Shown piece by piece: positions 1 through 9,656 of a stretch of 64,000 bases of DNA. The notes below the pieces were generated by a model, which saw only the letters and a program-made list of their open reading frames with translations, had not been told where the DNA came from and made no database searches. This stretch comes from Limnobacter parvus. Its GTDB lineage: Bacteria > Pseudomonadota > Gammaproteobacteria > Burkholderiales > Burkholderiaceae_B. The stretch covers positions 321,992-385,991 of the forward strand of contig NZ_JANKHG010000016.1 in NCBI RefSeq assembly GCF_024623725.1, given 5' to 3'. Each line of letters starts with the position of its first letter. Within the stretch, counting starts at the first letter, position 1. The position numbers and the translations under genes are program-made.

Positions 1-2
1 CT

Positions 3-797
3 CATGTGGCAATTCGCAGCAAGGCCGACATCACAGACACACTGTCTGATTTGATGCCCGGCATTGTTAAAACAGCAAGGCTCGGCTATGACGGCAAAGG
101 TCAGGTCCGTGTCAAAACGCTGGATGAAGTGCGAAAGGCATTCGCTGATTTGAATGAAGTCGAATGCGTGCTGGAAAAGCGCCTGACGCTTCAAAAAGAA
201 ATGTCGGTAATCGTGGCCCGCGATCACAAGGGAGAATGTGCCACTTTTCCCGTGGCCGAAAACCACCACCGCAAAGGCATACTGGCCACCACAATTGTGC
301 CGGCACGAATTGACGATGCAATGGCTGCGCAAGCCCGTTCCAATGCGATCGCCATTGCTGGCGCGCTCGATTACGTCGGTGTGCTCTGCGTGGAGTTTTT
401 TGTGGTTGATGAATTGGGCCTGGTGGTCAATGAAATTGCACCGCGCCCCCACAACAGCGGACATTACTCCATTGATGCTTGTGTAACCTGCCAATTCGAG
501 CAGCAGGCCCGTGTGCTTGCCGGCCTGCCTTTGGGGGACACTCGCCAACACAGCCCAGCCGTGATGGTGAATTTGTTGGGCGACCTTTGGTACAGCGAAG
601 AAGGCATGGAGCGTGAACCCGCTTGGGAAAAAGTATTGGCCATACCTGAAGTGAAACTGCATTTGTACGGGAAAGAACAAGCCAGAGTGGGGCGCAAAAT
701 GGGCCACATCACAGTGATTGCCGAAACACTGGACCGTGCTTTAACCGTTGCCCAGGAAGTGCGCGATATTTTGGGCATTGGTGATGACGACGACTGA
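3..797 (+). CDS. purK: 5-(carboxyamino)imidazole ribonucleotide synthase PurK, 5'-truncated by the window edge
   Basis: Purine biosynthesis enzyme of the ATP-grasp family; it makes N5-CAIR from AIR, bicarbonate and ATP in the cytoplasm. The reading frame is open to the window edge, so the first visible GTG is not the true start and the N-terminal part is missing. The visible 264 residues contain the glycine-rich ATP-grasp segment GYDGKGQ and the family signature EIAPRPHNSGH, in which the Glu and Asn bind magnesium-ATP in homologues. PurE is usually encoded just upstream, outside this window. The stop codon lies inside the start region of the downstream tsaC gene, which implies co-transcription. 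Confidence 0.95.
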   Translation, partial: HVAIRSKADITDTLSDLMPGIVKTARLGYDGKGQVRVKTLDEVRKAFADLNEVECVLEKRLTLQKEMSVIVARDHKGECATFPVAENHHRKGILATTIVPARIDDAMAAQARSNAIAIAGALDYVGVLCVEFFVVDELGLVVNEIAPRPHNSGHYSIDACVTCQFEQQARVLAGLPLGDTRQHSPAVMVNLLGDLWYSEEGMEREPAWEKVLAIPEVKLHLYGKEQARVGRKMGHITVIAETLDRALTVAQEVRDILGIGDDDD

Positions 798-1809
798 CCC
801 ACACCTTTCGTACGCCGAGTTAATGCCCGCCACATTGGCCAATATCCAGCGTGGTGCCAAGGCTTTGCTGCAAGGGCAATTGGTGGCATTTCCCACAGAA
901 ACCGTATTTGGCTTGGGGGCTGCGGTCACTGAGTTACCTGCTATTCATGAAATTTTCAAAGCCAAAGGCCGCCCTTCTGAACACCCGCTGATCGCACACA
1001 TTGCGCCAGGTGCGGATTTAACCGGCTGGGTTGATCGAGTTACACCCACCATGCAAAAGCTGATTGATGCTTTTTGGCCGGGGCCCCTAACCCTGGTTGT
1101 GCCGAAAGGTGAACGCATGCCTTTGGAAGTCACCGGCGGGCAGAATTCGGTTGGTATTCGATGCCCATCGCACCCGGTGGCCATGTCGTTGTTAAAGGCG
1201 GTGGGCGTGCCGGTGGCGGCGCCCTCTGCCAACCGGTTCGGGCGAGTAAGCCCAACTCGCGCGGCCCATGTGGTCGCAGAACTCGGTAATCGCATCCCTT
1301 ACATTCTTGATGGTGAGGTGCCTGAAGTGGGCATTGAGTCCACCATAGTTTCGCTGTTGAACGACCAGCCCGCCATACTGCGACCCGGTGCAATTACTGC
1401 TGCGCAGATCGAAGCGGTGTTGGGTGTTCAAGTGAAAACCCACAGCGAAGTGTCTAAAACTCCGAATGCCAATCCACGCGTGTCGGGCGCTTTGGAAAAG
1501 CATTACAGTCCGGATGCAAAGGTTTTGATTCTTTCAGCCAGCGATTTGATTCATTGGTCCGTAAATCAGAAAACATTGTGCGTGGGTTGGTCAGATGAGT
1601 TTTTGACACAGGCCAACACACTGCGAGAACTGAATGCGGATGTGCAGATAGAAGCCTTGAATAACAATGCAGCCGAGGTAGCAAAAGCCCTGTATGCCAC
1701 TTTGCGGCAGGCTGATGAACTGGCTTGCAAGCAGATTTTGTTTGAAAAACCAGCCAGCCACACAGATTGGGAAGCCGTAAGTGACCGGTTAAAACGCGCC
1801 GCTGCATAA
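784..1809 (+). CDS. tsaC: L-threonylcarbamoyladenylate synthase, Sua5/YrdC type
   Basis: Makes threonylcarbamoyl-AMP from threonine, bicarbonate and ATP, the first step of t6A37 tRNA modification. The N-terminal two thirds is a YrdC domain (FPTETVFGLGA, KGRPSEHPL, SVGIRCPSHP, APSANRFGRVSPT). A linker with HYSP leads into a C-terminal Sua5 domain, so this is the long two-domain form of about 340 residues. I chose the ATG at 784, giving MTTTDPHL, because it overlaps the purK stop by 14 bp; a GTG at 781 is also possible. The upstream TTG at 748 would add residues that do not look like the family. The partner gene tsaE lies at 12045. Confidence 0.93.
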   Translation: MTTTDPHLSYAELMPATLANIQRGAKALLQGQLVAFPTETVFGLGAAVTELPAIHEIFKAKGRPSEHPLIAHIAPGADLTGWVDRVTPTMQKLIDAFWPGPLTLVVPKGERMPLEVTGGQNSVGIRCPSHPVAMSLLKAVGVPVAAPSANRFGRVSPTRAAHVVAELGNRIPYILDGEVPEVGIESTIVSLLNDQPAILRPGAITAAQIEAVLGVQVKTHSEVSKTPNANPRVSGALEKHYSPDAKVLILSASDLIHWSVNQKTLCVGWSDEFLTQANTLRELNADVQIEALNNNAAEVAKALYATLRQADELACKQILFEKPASHTDWEAVSDRLKRAAA

Positions 1810-1812
1810 GGC

Positions 1813-1831
1813 CGAATTCTGCAAGAATTCG
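1813..1831. terminator. 8-bp perfect hairpin after tsaC
   Basis: CGAATTCT and AGAATTCG pair perfectly around GCA, five bases after the tsaC stop. There is no T-run after it, so this is either a factor-assisted 3' end or a regulatory dyad for the following gene pair. Confidence 0.4.
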
Positions 1832-1885
1832 CCTACATCGCTTTCGTATTCGTCCCACATACACCGAAAATTCAGGCAGTTACGA

Positions 1886-1904
1886 TTAGTTTATACAAAA
1901 CTAA
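1886..1904. promoter_or_regulatory. Dyad upstream of the YqcI/YcgG gene
   Basis: TTAGTTT and AAACTAA form a perfect 7-bp inverted repeat separated by ATACA. It ends 11 bases before the ATG at 1916 and just before the CGGAG ribosome-binding site. The centre resembles a -10 box (TTATAC). The position suits a repressor operator or a promoter for the two-gene unit. I saw no guanidine riboswitch in the 106-base spacer. Confidence 0.4.
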
Positions 1905-1915
1905 ACGGAGCCGAT

Positions 1916-2692
1916 ATGCACCCAGTTTCAGCAATTGTTTCAAATCACAGCGCTTTGGCGCGCGTTCAACCTGTTTATCGTGGGGAAGGTCGAGGGCTTT
2001 TTAAGCGTCCAAATAATGACGAATCCTTGGTCGACCAATTTTTTGAGTTTGTGGATGATGATTCCTTTCCGTGCGTGGGTGCAAAGGCCGCTTTGGCCCG
2101 TGGGGAAATTCATGTCTATGAATTCGGAAATTTGGACGATTCAGGCAATGGCCCCGCATTGCTGAATTCTTTGGAGGAATTTGTGGCAATGATGGAGGCT
2201 TGCGAGTCTGACACTTCAAAGGTGCATTCTTTTGTTGCTTTGTTTTCTGGGCCGAGTCGACTTAATGAGCTTCAATTTGAAAACATGTTGTGGACTCAGC
2301 TGTATAACCTTCACATTCTTGATGTGGAACGTGGGGCACCAGCCGCATCCAGCATTAGCAGCGATGCAGCCAGCCCTCACTTCAGTTTGAGTTTGGCGGG
2401 GCACCCCTTCTTTGTGATTGGTTTGCACCCGGATTCGTCCCGAATGGCAAGACAGTTTCAATGCCCAGTGCTTGTTTTCAATTCTCACACACAGTTTGAA
2501 AGGCTGCGCGCCGATGGGCGGTACGCCAAAATGCAAAAGGCCACACGCAAACGCGATGTTGCCCTGCAGGGCACAATCAATCCCAATCTTGCCGATTTCG
2601 GTAGCAACAGCGAAGCAAGGCAATACAGTGGTCGCAAGGTTGGTGCTGACTGGGAATGTCCGTTTAATTTCGAAGAGGCGCGCACATCATGA
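1916..2692 (+). CDS. YqcI/YcgG family protein, putative heme-dependent guanidino N-hydroxylase
   Basis: 258 residues with the family's conserved blocks in order: FPCVGAKAAL (51–60), HPFFVIGLHPDSSRMARQF (163–181), NPNLADFG and SEARQYSGR (222–240) and DWECPF (245–250). Characterised relatives include DcsA, which hydroxylates arginine to N-hydroxyarginine in D-cycloserine synthesis, and GntA, which N-hydroxylates a cyclic guanidine in guanitoxin synthesis; both need heme. The family is therefore a reasonable guide to chemistry, but the substrate here is unknown. No signal peptide is seen, so the protein is probably cytoplasmic. The stop overlaps the next start as ATGA, indicating translational coupling. 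CGGAG upstream supports the start. No biosynthetic cluster surrounds the pair. Confidence 0.8.
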   Translation: MHPVSAIVSNHSALARVQPVYRGEGRGLFKRPNNDESLVDQFFEFVDDDSFPCVGAKAALARGEIHVYEFGNLDDSGNGPALLNSLEEFVAMMEACESDTSKVHSFVALFSGPSRLNELQFENMLWTQLYNLHILDVERGAPAASSISSDAASPHFSLSLAGHPFFVIGLHPDSSRMARQFQCPVLVFNSHTQFERLRADGRYAKMQKATRKRDVALQGTINPNLADFGSNSEARQYSGRKVGADWECPFNFEEARTS

Positions 2693-3345
2693 GCAGTATT
2701 CTGGAAGAAGTACAGCTGAATACGCGCATAAGACCTTGTTCTGCCCACTCCTTCGAAGTAAGTGCAGGGGAAGAACTTGTCATCATTGATCCGCAAGGCG
2801 AGCAAGTTGGTGATCTGGTTGCCTTTTCCAAAGGCAATTTGAGCGAATTCATGTCGTCGGGTCGATCAATCGATTACGCATCTAAAATGTGGCTCAGCGC
2901 GGGAGACGTTTTGTATTCCAACCGAAGCAAACCGATGTTCACCATTCTTGAAGACACCTGCGGGCGGCACGATTTCACGCTGACACCCTGTTCAAAAGAA
3001 ACGTTTTTTATTCTTTACGGCGAAACCCAATGGCGCCCTGGGTGCGAAGGCAACCTGGTCAAAGTTCTGGAGAAGTACGGCATTGGCGTGGATCGCATTC
3101 CCATCGCATTCAATGTTTTTATGAATGTGGAAATGAGTGCCGAGACCGGAAAAATTTCGGTGCGGCCACCATTAAGCAAGCCCGGTGATTACATTCGATT
3201 GCGTGCAGAAATGGATTTGGTGGTCGGCTTGACAGCCTGTTCCGCAGGGCAGTCGAATAACTTTAAGTACAAGCCGATTGATTTCAGGATTGAACCGAAC
3301 CCTGAATCAACAGCCGATTTGTATGAGGTGTCGGCAGCAACATAA
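2689..3345 (+). CDS. DUF1989 family protein (urea carboxylase-associated / carboxyguanidine deiminase-like)
   Basis: 218 residues matching the DUF1989 pattern: IIDPQGEQVGDLVAF near the N terminus, EDTCGRHDFTLTPC (88–101), CEGNL (119–123), FNVFMNVEM (141–149) and KPGDYIRLRAEMDLVVGLTAC (164–184). Cys91, His94, Cys101, Cys119 and Cys184 are candidate metal or catalytic residues. Members of this family form carboxyguanidine deiminase (CgdAB), which works with guanidine carboxylase; others accompany urea carboxylase. Neither carboxylase is encoded nearby. The coupled upstream gene is a putative guanidino N-hydroxylase, so this protein may act on an N-hydroxyguanidine or related product; that is inference. 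B. subtilis ycgG and ycgI appear to be a similar pairing. Confidence 0.8.
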   Translation: MSSILEEVQLNTRIRPCSAHSFEVSAGEELVIIDPQGEQVGDLVAFSKGNLSEFMSSGRSIDYASKMWLSAGDVLYSNRSKPMFTILEDTCGRHDFTLTPCSKETFFILYGETQWRPGCEGNLVKVLEKYGIGVDRIPIAFNVFMNVEMSAETGKISVRPPLSKPGDYIRLRAEMDLVVGLTACSAGQSNNFKYKPIDFRIEPNPESTADLYEVSAAT

Positions 3346-3364
3346 GTTGAAGTAACGACAATTG

Positions 3365-3407
3365 ACGTTGCCGTCCTTACCGTTTAAACGGAGGGTGACG
3401 GCGGCGT
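3365..3407. terminator. Bidirectional terminator-like palindrome between convergent genes
   Basis: A perfect 12-bp core CCGTTTAAACGG (3380–3391) is flanked by outer arms 3365–3375 and 3397–3407 that pair once G·U pairs are allowed. It fills the gap between the DUF1989 gene and panD, so either transcript could fold it. There is no long T-run. Confidence 0.5.
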
Positions 3408-3411
3408 TTGT

Positions 3412-3791
3412 TTACATCTGTTGTGTAGGAATATGGCCCCGCTGCTCGGCAATCACATTGTTGTCGTCCACGAACACGAGCTTTGGCTGGAATGTTTTGC
3501 ATTCCGCATCGTCTAGGGTGCCATACGCTGCAATAATCACCAAGTCGCCTTTCTGGGCCCGGCGCGCTGCTGCGCCGTTCAACGAAACCATGCCGCTTCC
3601 ACGCTCGCCCTTGATGGCATAGGTGGAGAAGCGCTCGCCGTTGTCGATCACATAGATATCAATGCGTTGAAACTCGATAATGCCCGATGCTTCAAGTAGA
3701 TTTTCATCAATCGCGCAAGAACCTTCGTAGTGCAGTTCGCAGTGGGTTACTTTGGCTCGGTGAATTTTTCCGAGCAACATCTCACGATGCA

Positions 3792-3792
<1 letters not shown>
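3412..3792 (-). CDS. panD: Aspartate 1-decarboxylase proenzyme
   Basis: Makes beta-alanine from aspartate for pantothenate synthesis. The 126-residue proenzyme is the usual length. The self-processing site is visible as Gly24-Ser25 in EGSCAID; cleavage creates the pyruvoyl group on Ser25. The N terminus [16 protein letters not shown] lines up with known PanD starts. Its ATG overlaps the panC stop by one base (TGATG), so translation is coupled. It is the last gene of the minus-strand unit running from hda. Confidence 0.97.
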
Positions 3793-5481
<1,689 letters not shown>

Positions 5482-5500
5482 GGTGATTCTCTCAGGGTGT

Positions 5501-6142
5501 TTATTCGGACCAGTTGAAAAATTCGCGACGGCCTTTCATGCCATCGATTTGATTCAACAGCAATTCGAAGTCTTCAGAATGGTCAACCGGGTTCAGGTGT
5601 TCTGTGTTCACGATCAACAGCGGCGCGTCGTCGTAGTGGTAGAAAAAGCGGCTGTAAGCATCGCTGAGTTGCGACAAATACGCCTCGGTGATGTTGGCCT
5701 CAAAAGGTGTCGCCCGCTTTTGAACGCGCTCGATTAAGGCCTGTGGCGAGGCTTGCAGGTAAATCACTAAATCGGGCACGCTGGTTTGCGGGCTTTGGTG
5801 TTGGTAAATTTGTTGGTACAGTTTAAGTTCTTCTTCGTCCAGCGTCAGGCTGGCGAACATACGGTCTTTTTCCAGCAAAAAATCACTGATCACCATGTTC
5901 TCGAAAAAGTCGCGCTGGGTTAAATCACGCAACTGGCCAATGCGTTGAAACAGGAAAAACAATTGCGTGGGCAGGGCGTAGCGGGCCGGTTCCTGGTAAA
6001 ACTTTTCTAGAAAGGGGTTGTCTTCCGGTTTTTCAAGCAGCAGTTCAGCCTGGAATCGCTGGGCGATCAATCGGGCCAGTGAGGTTTTCCCCACGCCAAT
6101 CGGGCCTTCAATCACAATGTGGCGATACTTTTCAGACAACAA
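5501..6142 (-). CDS. Deoxynucleoside kinase family protein
   Basis: 213 residues with the P-loop [13 protein letters not shown] near the N terminus, [15 protein letters not shown], an LFFLFQR helix, [12 protein letters not shown] (DRS-like motif) and VIYLQASP. This is the deoxyadenosine/deoxyguanosine kinase family, which phosphorylates deoxynucleosides for salvage. Substrate preference cannot be read from the sequence. The start is an unusual TTG at 6142, supported by GGAG seven bases upstream; no ATG lies nearby in frame. It sits between folK and panB, an arrangement common in Burkholderiales. Confidence 0.85.
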   Translation of the reverse strand: MLSEKYRHIVIEGPIGVGKTSLARLIAQRFQAELLLEKPEDNPFLEKFYQEPARYALPTQLFFLFQRIGQLRDLTQRDFFENMVISDFLLEKDRMFASLTLDEEELKLYQQIYQHQSPQTSVPDLVIYLQASPQALIERVQKRATPFEANITEAYLSQLSDAYSRFFYHYDDAPLLIVNTEHLNPVDHSEDFELLLNQIDGMKGRREFFNWSE

Positions 6143-6216
6143 ATTAATTCTCCGGTCGATGGCTTGCGCGCGGCCTCAGTGTAGCGCACGGGTGAAGCGG
6201 GTATTGGAAAAATAGC

Positions 6217-6708
6217 TCAAATTGCCGTGACGATCTGGTCCTGTGTAGCTGGCAAAAAACCCTCTGCGAAACCTTTGCCCGGTATTTGTGCGGTTGGGTT
6301 TAATTTCAACAAGGGTTCAAGCACAAAGCGGCGTAGGTGCATGCGCGGGTGCGGCACTGTCAGGCTTTCGGTATTAACGGTTTGTATGCCCACCAAGAGC
6401 ACATCCACATCAATGGGGCGGGGGGCATTGCGCGTGGTTCTTACCCGGCCAAGTTGTGCCTCCAGACCAAGGCACGCTTGCAACAGCTCTTCGGCATTTC
6501 CCAGCCAATACACTTCAAGCACGGAATTGACATAGTCAGGTCCGGTGGCGTCCACCGGAGCACTTCGATAGCGTGGTGATTCCTTTACCCCGGCAGCCAA
6601 GGGATGCAGCCGGAAATTTTCCACCACTTCATCGAACAAGGCCATGGGGTGGCCCAAATTGCCACCCAAACCCAGGTAACAAACGGTTTGCTGGTCAGTA
6701 CAGTTCAC
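6217..6708 (-). CDS. folK: 2-amino-4-hydroxy-6-hydroxymethyldihydropteridine diphosphokinase
   Basis: Transfers pyrophosphate from ATP to the pterin precursor of folate. The 163 residues show the signature RPIDVDVLLV with its two magnesium-binding Asp residues, plus GLGGNLG at the N terminus, YRSAPVD and HPRMHLRRFVLEPL. The start is GTG, and GTGA overlaps the pcnB stop, so it is translationally coupled to the upstream pcnB. It precedes the deoxynucleoside kinase. Confidence 0.95.
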   Translation of the reverse strand: MNCTDQQTVCYLGLGGNLGHPMALFDEVVENFRLHPLAAGVKESPRYRSAPVDATGPDYVNSVLEVYWLGNAEELLQACLGLEAQLGRVRTTRNAPRPIDVDVLLVGIQTVNTESLTVPHPRMHLRRFVLEPLLKLNPTAQIPGKGFAEGFLPATQDQIVTAI

Positions 6709-8162
6709 TCGCCTTGCTGCCCTTGCTCAGCGGGTGTGCGTTGACTTTCGCCCTGTGCGCTTTTTGGTTTTCTGCGTCGTCGTTTTTTCTTGGCTGCGCC
6801 ATCTGTACCGGCGGGTGTGCCCCGCAGCGCGTCCAGCATGTTTTGGCGATTGTTCACGTCCCCATCACTGAATTCACGCCACCACTCGGCAAGCTCGGTG
6901 TCGGCATCAATGTCGCCAACCATGGCGCGCAATTCATAAAAATCAAGTGATGCGCGGAATTTTTGCTGTTCCAGCATGCGAAACGGGGCTTTGCCAGCGC
7001 GTTTCTCAAACCTGGGCTGAAATGCCCAAATTTCACGCATGTCACCAGTCAGGCGACGCGGAATTGCAGTGCGCTCGGCTTGCTCGGCCAATACATCGTC
7101 CATGGCGGCAAACAGGGCGGGGAATTTCAATTCGCCTTGCTCCAGTTTTTCTTCCCAGCTTTCAAGGACCAAATGCCACAGCAAGCAGGCAAACAGGAAA
7201 CCGGGGCTTAGTGGTTTACCGTCTTTCACGCGTTTGTCGGTTCGGGCCAATGCCTCGGTAAGGAAGGGCTCGCCGCGTTGGTGTTCCAAAATGGCATCAA
7301 GCAAGGGGAACACGCCATGGTGCAAACCCGCTTCGCGAAGGCCTTTCAGGCAGGCCATGGCGGAACCGCTCATCAGCAGTTTTAGCATTTCATCGAACAG
7401 GCGGGAAGCCGGTACATTGCGCAGCAGGCCTGAAAGCTCGGCAATCGGCGCGTAAGTGGCGGGTTCAATTGAAAAATTCAGCTTGGCTGCAAAACGAACC
7501 ACGCGCAGCATTCGCACAGGGTCTTCGCGGTATCGCAGGCTGGGCTCGCCAATCATGCGAAGGGTGTGGGCGCGCAGGTCTTCCATGCCGTGGTGGTAGT
7601 CCCAAACTGTTTCAGTACTGGGGTCGTAGTACATTGCATTGACAGTGAAATCTCGGCGGGACGCATCTTCATCTTGCCGGCCGAATTCATTGTCGCGCAG
7701 CACACGGCCGTGTTCGTCTTTCTCGTTACTGGCACTGGCCAGCGCACGGAAGGTCGATGTTTCAATGGTTTCCGGGCCGAACATGACATGCACAATCTGA
7801 AAGCGCCGCCCAATTACCCGCGCGCGGCGAAACAGGCGTTGCGTTTGTTCAGGGCTGGCGTCGGTGGCCACATCGAAATCTTTCGGGCGCATGCCCAGCA
7901 ACAGGTCGCGCACCGCTCCACCGACCACAAACGCCTTGTAGCCCTTGCTTTGCAGAGTTTCGCACACGCGAATGGCATTGTGGCTAACCAAATGGCGGTC
8001 AATTTTGTGTTCAGCAACGCCCCACACCTTGGGTTTGTGCACACCGTAGCTGGCTTTCACTTTTCTGGTTTCACCCATGTTCAAGTGGGCCGCGGGTTTT
8101 GGTGCCTCACGCCCCAGCGTGGCGGGCTTGGCAAACATGCGCTTGAATAGTTTTTTGATCAT
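6705..8162 (-). CDS. pcnB: Poly(A) polymerase I
   Basis: Adds 3' poly(A) tails to RNA and so promotes its decay. Counting from the ATG at 8162 the protein has 485 residues. The nucleotidyltransferase motif GGAVRDLLLG (81–90) is followed by the catalytic DFD (95–97), RRDFTVNAMYY and the tRNA-nucleotidyltransferase-type neck RMLRVVRFAAKLNF. The C terminus is highly basic (KKKRRRRKPK) and probably binds RNA. I preferred 8162 because its ATG overlaps the stop of the HAD gene as ATGA; a further in-frame upstream extension would lie inside that gene. Confidence 0.95.
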   Translation of the reverse strand: MIKKLFKRMFAKPATLGREAPKPAAHLNMGETRKVKASYGVHKPKVWGVAEHKIDRHLVSHNAIRVCETLQSKGYKAFVVGGAVRDLLLGMRPKDFDVATDASPEQTQRLFRRARVIGRRFQIVHVMFGPETIETSTFRALASASNEKDEHGRVLRDNEFGRQDEDASRRDFTVNAMYYDPSTETVWDYHHGMEDLRAHTLRMIGEPSLRYREDPVRMLRVVRFAAKLNFSIEPATYAPIAELSGLLRNVPASRLFDEMLKLLMSGSAMACLKGLREAGLHHGVFPLLDAILEHQRGEPFLTEALARTDKRVKDGKPLSPGFLFACLLWHLVLESWEEKLEQGELKFPALFAAMDDVLAEQAERTAIPRRLTGDMREIWAFQPRFEKRAGKAPFRMLEQQKFRASLDFYELRAMVGDIDADTELAEWWREFSDGDVNNRQNMLDALRGTPAGTDGAAKKKRRRRKPKSAQGESQRTPAEQGQQGE

Positions 8163-8824
8163 TTGAACAATTCGAGTACTGGCCAGCCGCGGGCATTCGC
8201 GATCTCGGTCAGTTTGTTGTCGGGGTTTGCGGCCACTGGGTGTGTTACGCATTCAAGCAGCGGTAAGTCGTTGATGGAGTCACTGTAAAAATGGCTGCTT
8301 TCGAAGCTGTCCATGGTCCAGTTTTTCTCGGCCAGCCAATCGTTCAGTCGCGCTACTTTACCCTCACGAAAACTGGGTATGCCCACCACCTTTCCGGTGT
8401 ATTCGCCGTCAATTTGTTCGGGTTCAGTAGCAATCAAGGCTTCAATGCCAAAGGCGTTGGCAATGGGCTGGGTAATGAAGCTGTTGGTGGCGGTAATGAT
8501 CACGCAGACTGCATTTTCAGCTTGGTGCTGTTTAACCAATTCAAGCGCACTGGCTTTGATGTTGGGGCGAATCACTTCTGCCATGAACTCATTGTGCCAA
8601 ACAGCCAGTTGCGAACGTTTGTTGTCGCGCAGCGGGCGCAACTGGAAGTCTAAGAATTCATTGATATTGAGCGTGCCCGCTTTGTAGTCCGCGAAAAACT
8701 GGTCGTTGCGGGCTTCAAATTCAGCGCGGTCCAGCACTCCTTTGTTGATCAGGAATTGCGACCATCCATGGTCAGAATCAATGGGCAACAGGGTGTTGTC
8801 CAGGTCAAACAGTGCGAGTTTCAT
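8159..8824 (-). CDS. HAD-superfamily IB phosphatase
   Basis: 221 residues with HAD motif I DLDNTLLPIDSD at the N terminus, motif II in VCVIITATNSF and motif IV as HFYSDSINDLPLL. This matches the SerB-like IB subfamily. Related genes beside hda and pcnB in Burkholderiales are often annotated as histidinol-phosphatase or unspecified HAD hydrolase; the substrate cannot be decided here. Its start lies inside the 3' end of hda by 20 bp, and its stop overlaps the pcnB start, so hda, this gene and pcnB are tightly coupled. Confidence 0.85.
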   Translation of the reverse strand: MKLALFDLDNTLLPIDSDHGWSQFLINKGVLDRAEFEARNDQFFADYKAGTLNINEFLDFQLRPLRDNKRSQLAVWHNEFMAEVIRPNIKASALELVKQHQAENAVCVIITATNSFITQPIANAFGIEALIATEPEQIDGEYTGKVVGIPSFREGKVARLNDWLAEKNWTMDSFESSHFYSDSINDLPLLECVTHPVAANPDNKLTEIANARGWPVLELFK

Positions 8825-9506
8825 ATTCTCGAATTACCAGACTTTCTCGTCGTTTCATCCAGTGTCGCAGCAAATGCACGCTGACTGGTTTTTGTTGTTC
8901 AAGGGAAAAGCGATCCAAACCATCCATTACCGCCATCAGGGAACCCATGTCCCGTTGAAAGTAGCGCAAGGCGTATTCAATCACTTCTTCGCTAAGTTGC
9001 AGGCCGCGCGATCTCGCAACGGCTTGCAAGGCTTCGTGTTTTTCCTGATCACTAAGTGGTTGCACCCGCAGGCAAAGGCCCGCTTCAATGCGCGTGCGCA
9101 AGTCGTCACGCAGCTTTAAATCAGGTGTTGGAAACTCACTGGCCAAAATGATTTTACCGGGTTTGTTCTCTGCCAGGCTTGAATTAAAGGCATTGAACAG
9201 CTGAACCTGGGAATAGGGAGTGAGCAGGTCGATGTTGTCGATCACCAAGGCCTGCTCGCCCTGTTTAAACACAAAGCGGTTGCTGCCTGCTGTTACTGTT
9301 ACGCCCAACTGGGTTGCCACACCCCGCAGCAAGTGGCTTTTGCCACAGCCCTTCGGGCCATAAATAAACATGAAAGGACTTGTACCCTGCTTGTTCAACA
9401 TCAGCTGCAGTTCATGCACAAGCTGACCATTCTGACCCACCAAAAAATTGGACAGCGTGGGCCTTGGCGGCGTGAACACATCGAGAAGCAACTGTTGCAT
9501 GGGCAT
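8805..9506 (-). CDS. hda: DnaA regulatory inactivator Hda
   Basis: DnaA-like AAA+ protein that, with the sliding clamp, stimulates DnaA-ATP hydrolysis to prevent re-initiation of replication. It has about 233 residues. MQQLLLDVFTPPRPTLSNF resembles the clamp-binding N terminus; FIYGPKGCGKSHLL is Walker A, ALVIDNIDLL Walker B, and DLRTRIEAGL the arginine-finger region. It lacks the DNA-binding domain IV of DnaA. Possible starts are TTG 9512, ATG 9506 and ATG 9500; I used 9506. It is the first gene of the minus-strand unit and is divergent from purM. Confidence 0.92.
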   Translation of the reverse strand: MPMQQLLLDVFTPPRPTLSNFLVGQNGQLVHELQLMLNKQGTSPFMFIYGPKGCGKSHLLRGVATQLGVTVTAGSNRFVFKQGEQALVIDNIDLLTPYSQVQLFNAFNSSLAENKPGKIILASEFPTPDLKLRDDLRTRIEAGLCLRVQPLSDQEKHEALQAVARSRGLQLSEEVIEYALRYFQRDMGSLMAVMDGLDRFSLEQQKPVSVHLLRHWMKRRESLVIREYETRTV

Positions 9507-9656
9507 TGCCAAGGCGGAGGGGAATCAAGCAGCCCTCAATAATACCCCTGAATGGCACTTTTAAAGCCTCGTCTCGGTTAAAATACGGCTACTCGCGCTT
9601 GCGGTTGAAAACCTGAAGCAAGCAACCAGCCCCACTATTTTTCGGATTGAATTTCA

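Noticed and set aside
1810..1915. Guanidine riboswitch upstream of the YqcI/YcgG gene
   Set aside because: Neither the guanidine-I core nor paired ACGG-loop hairpins of guanidine-II are visible in this 106-base spacer.
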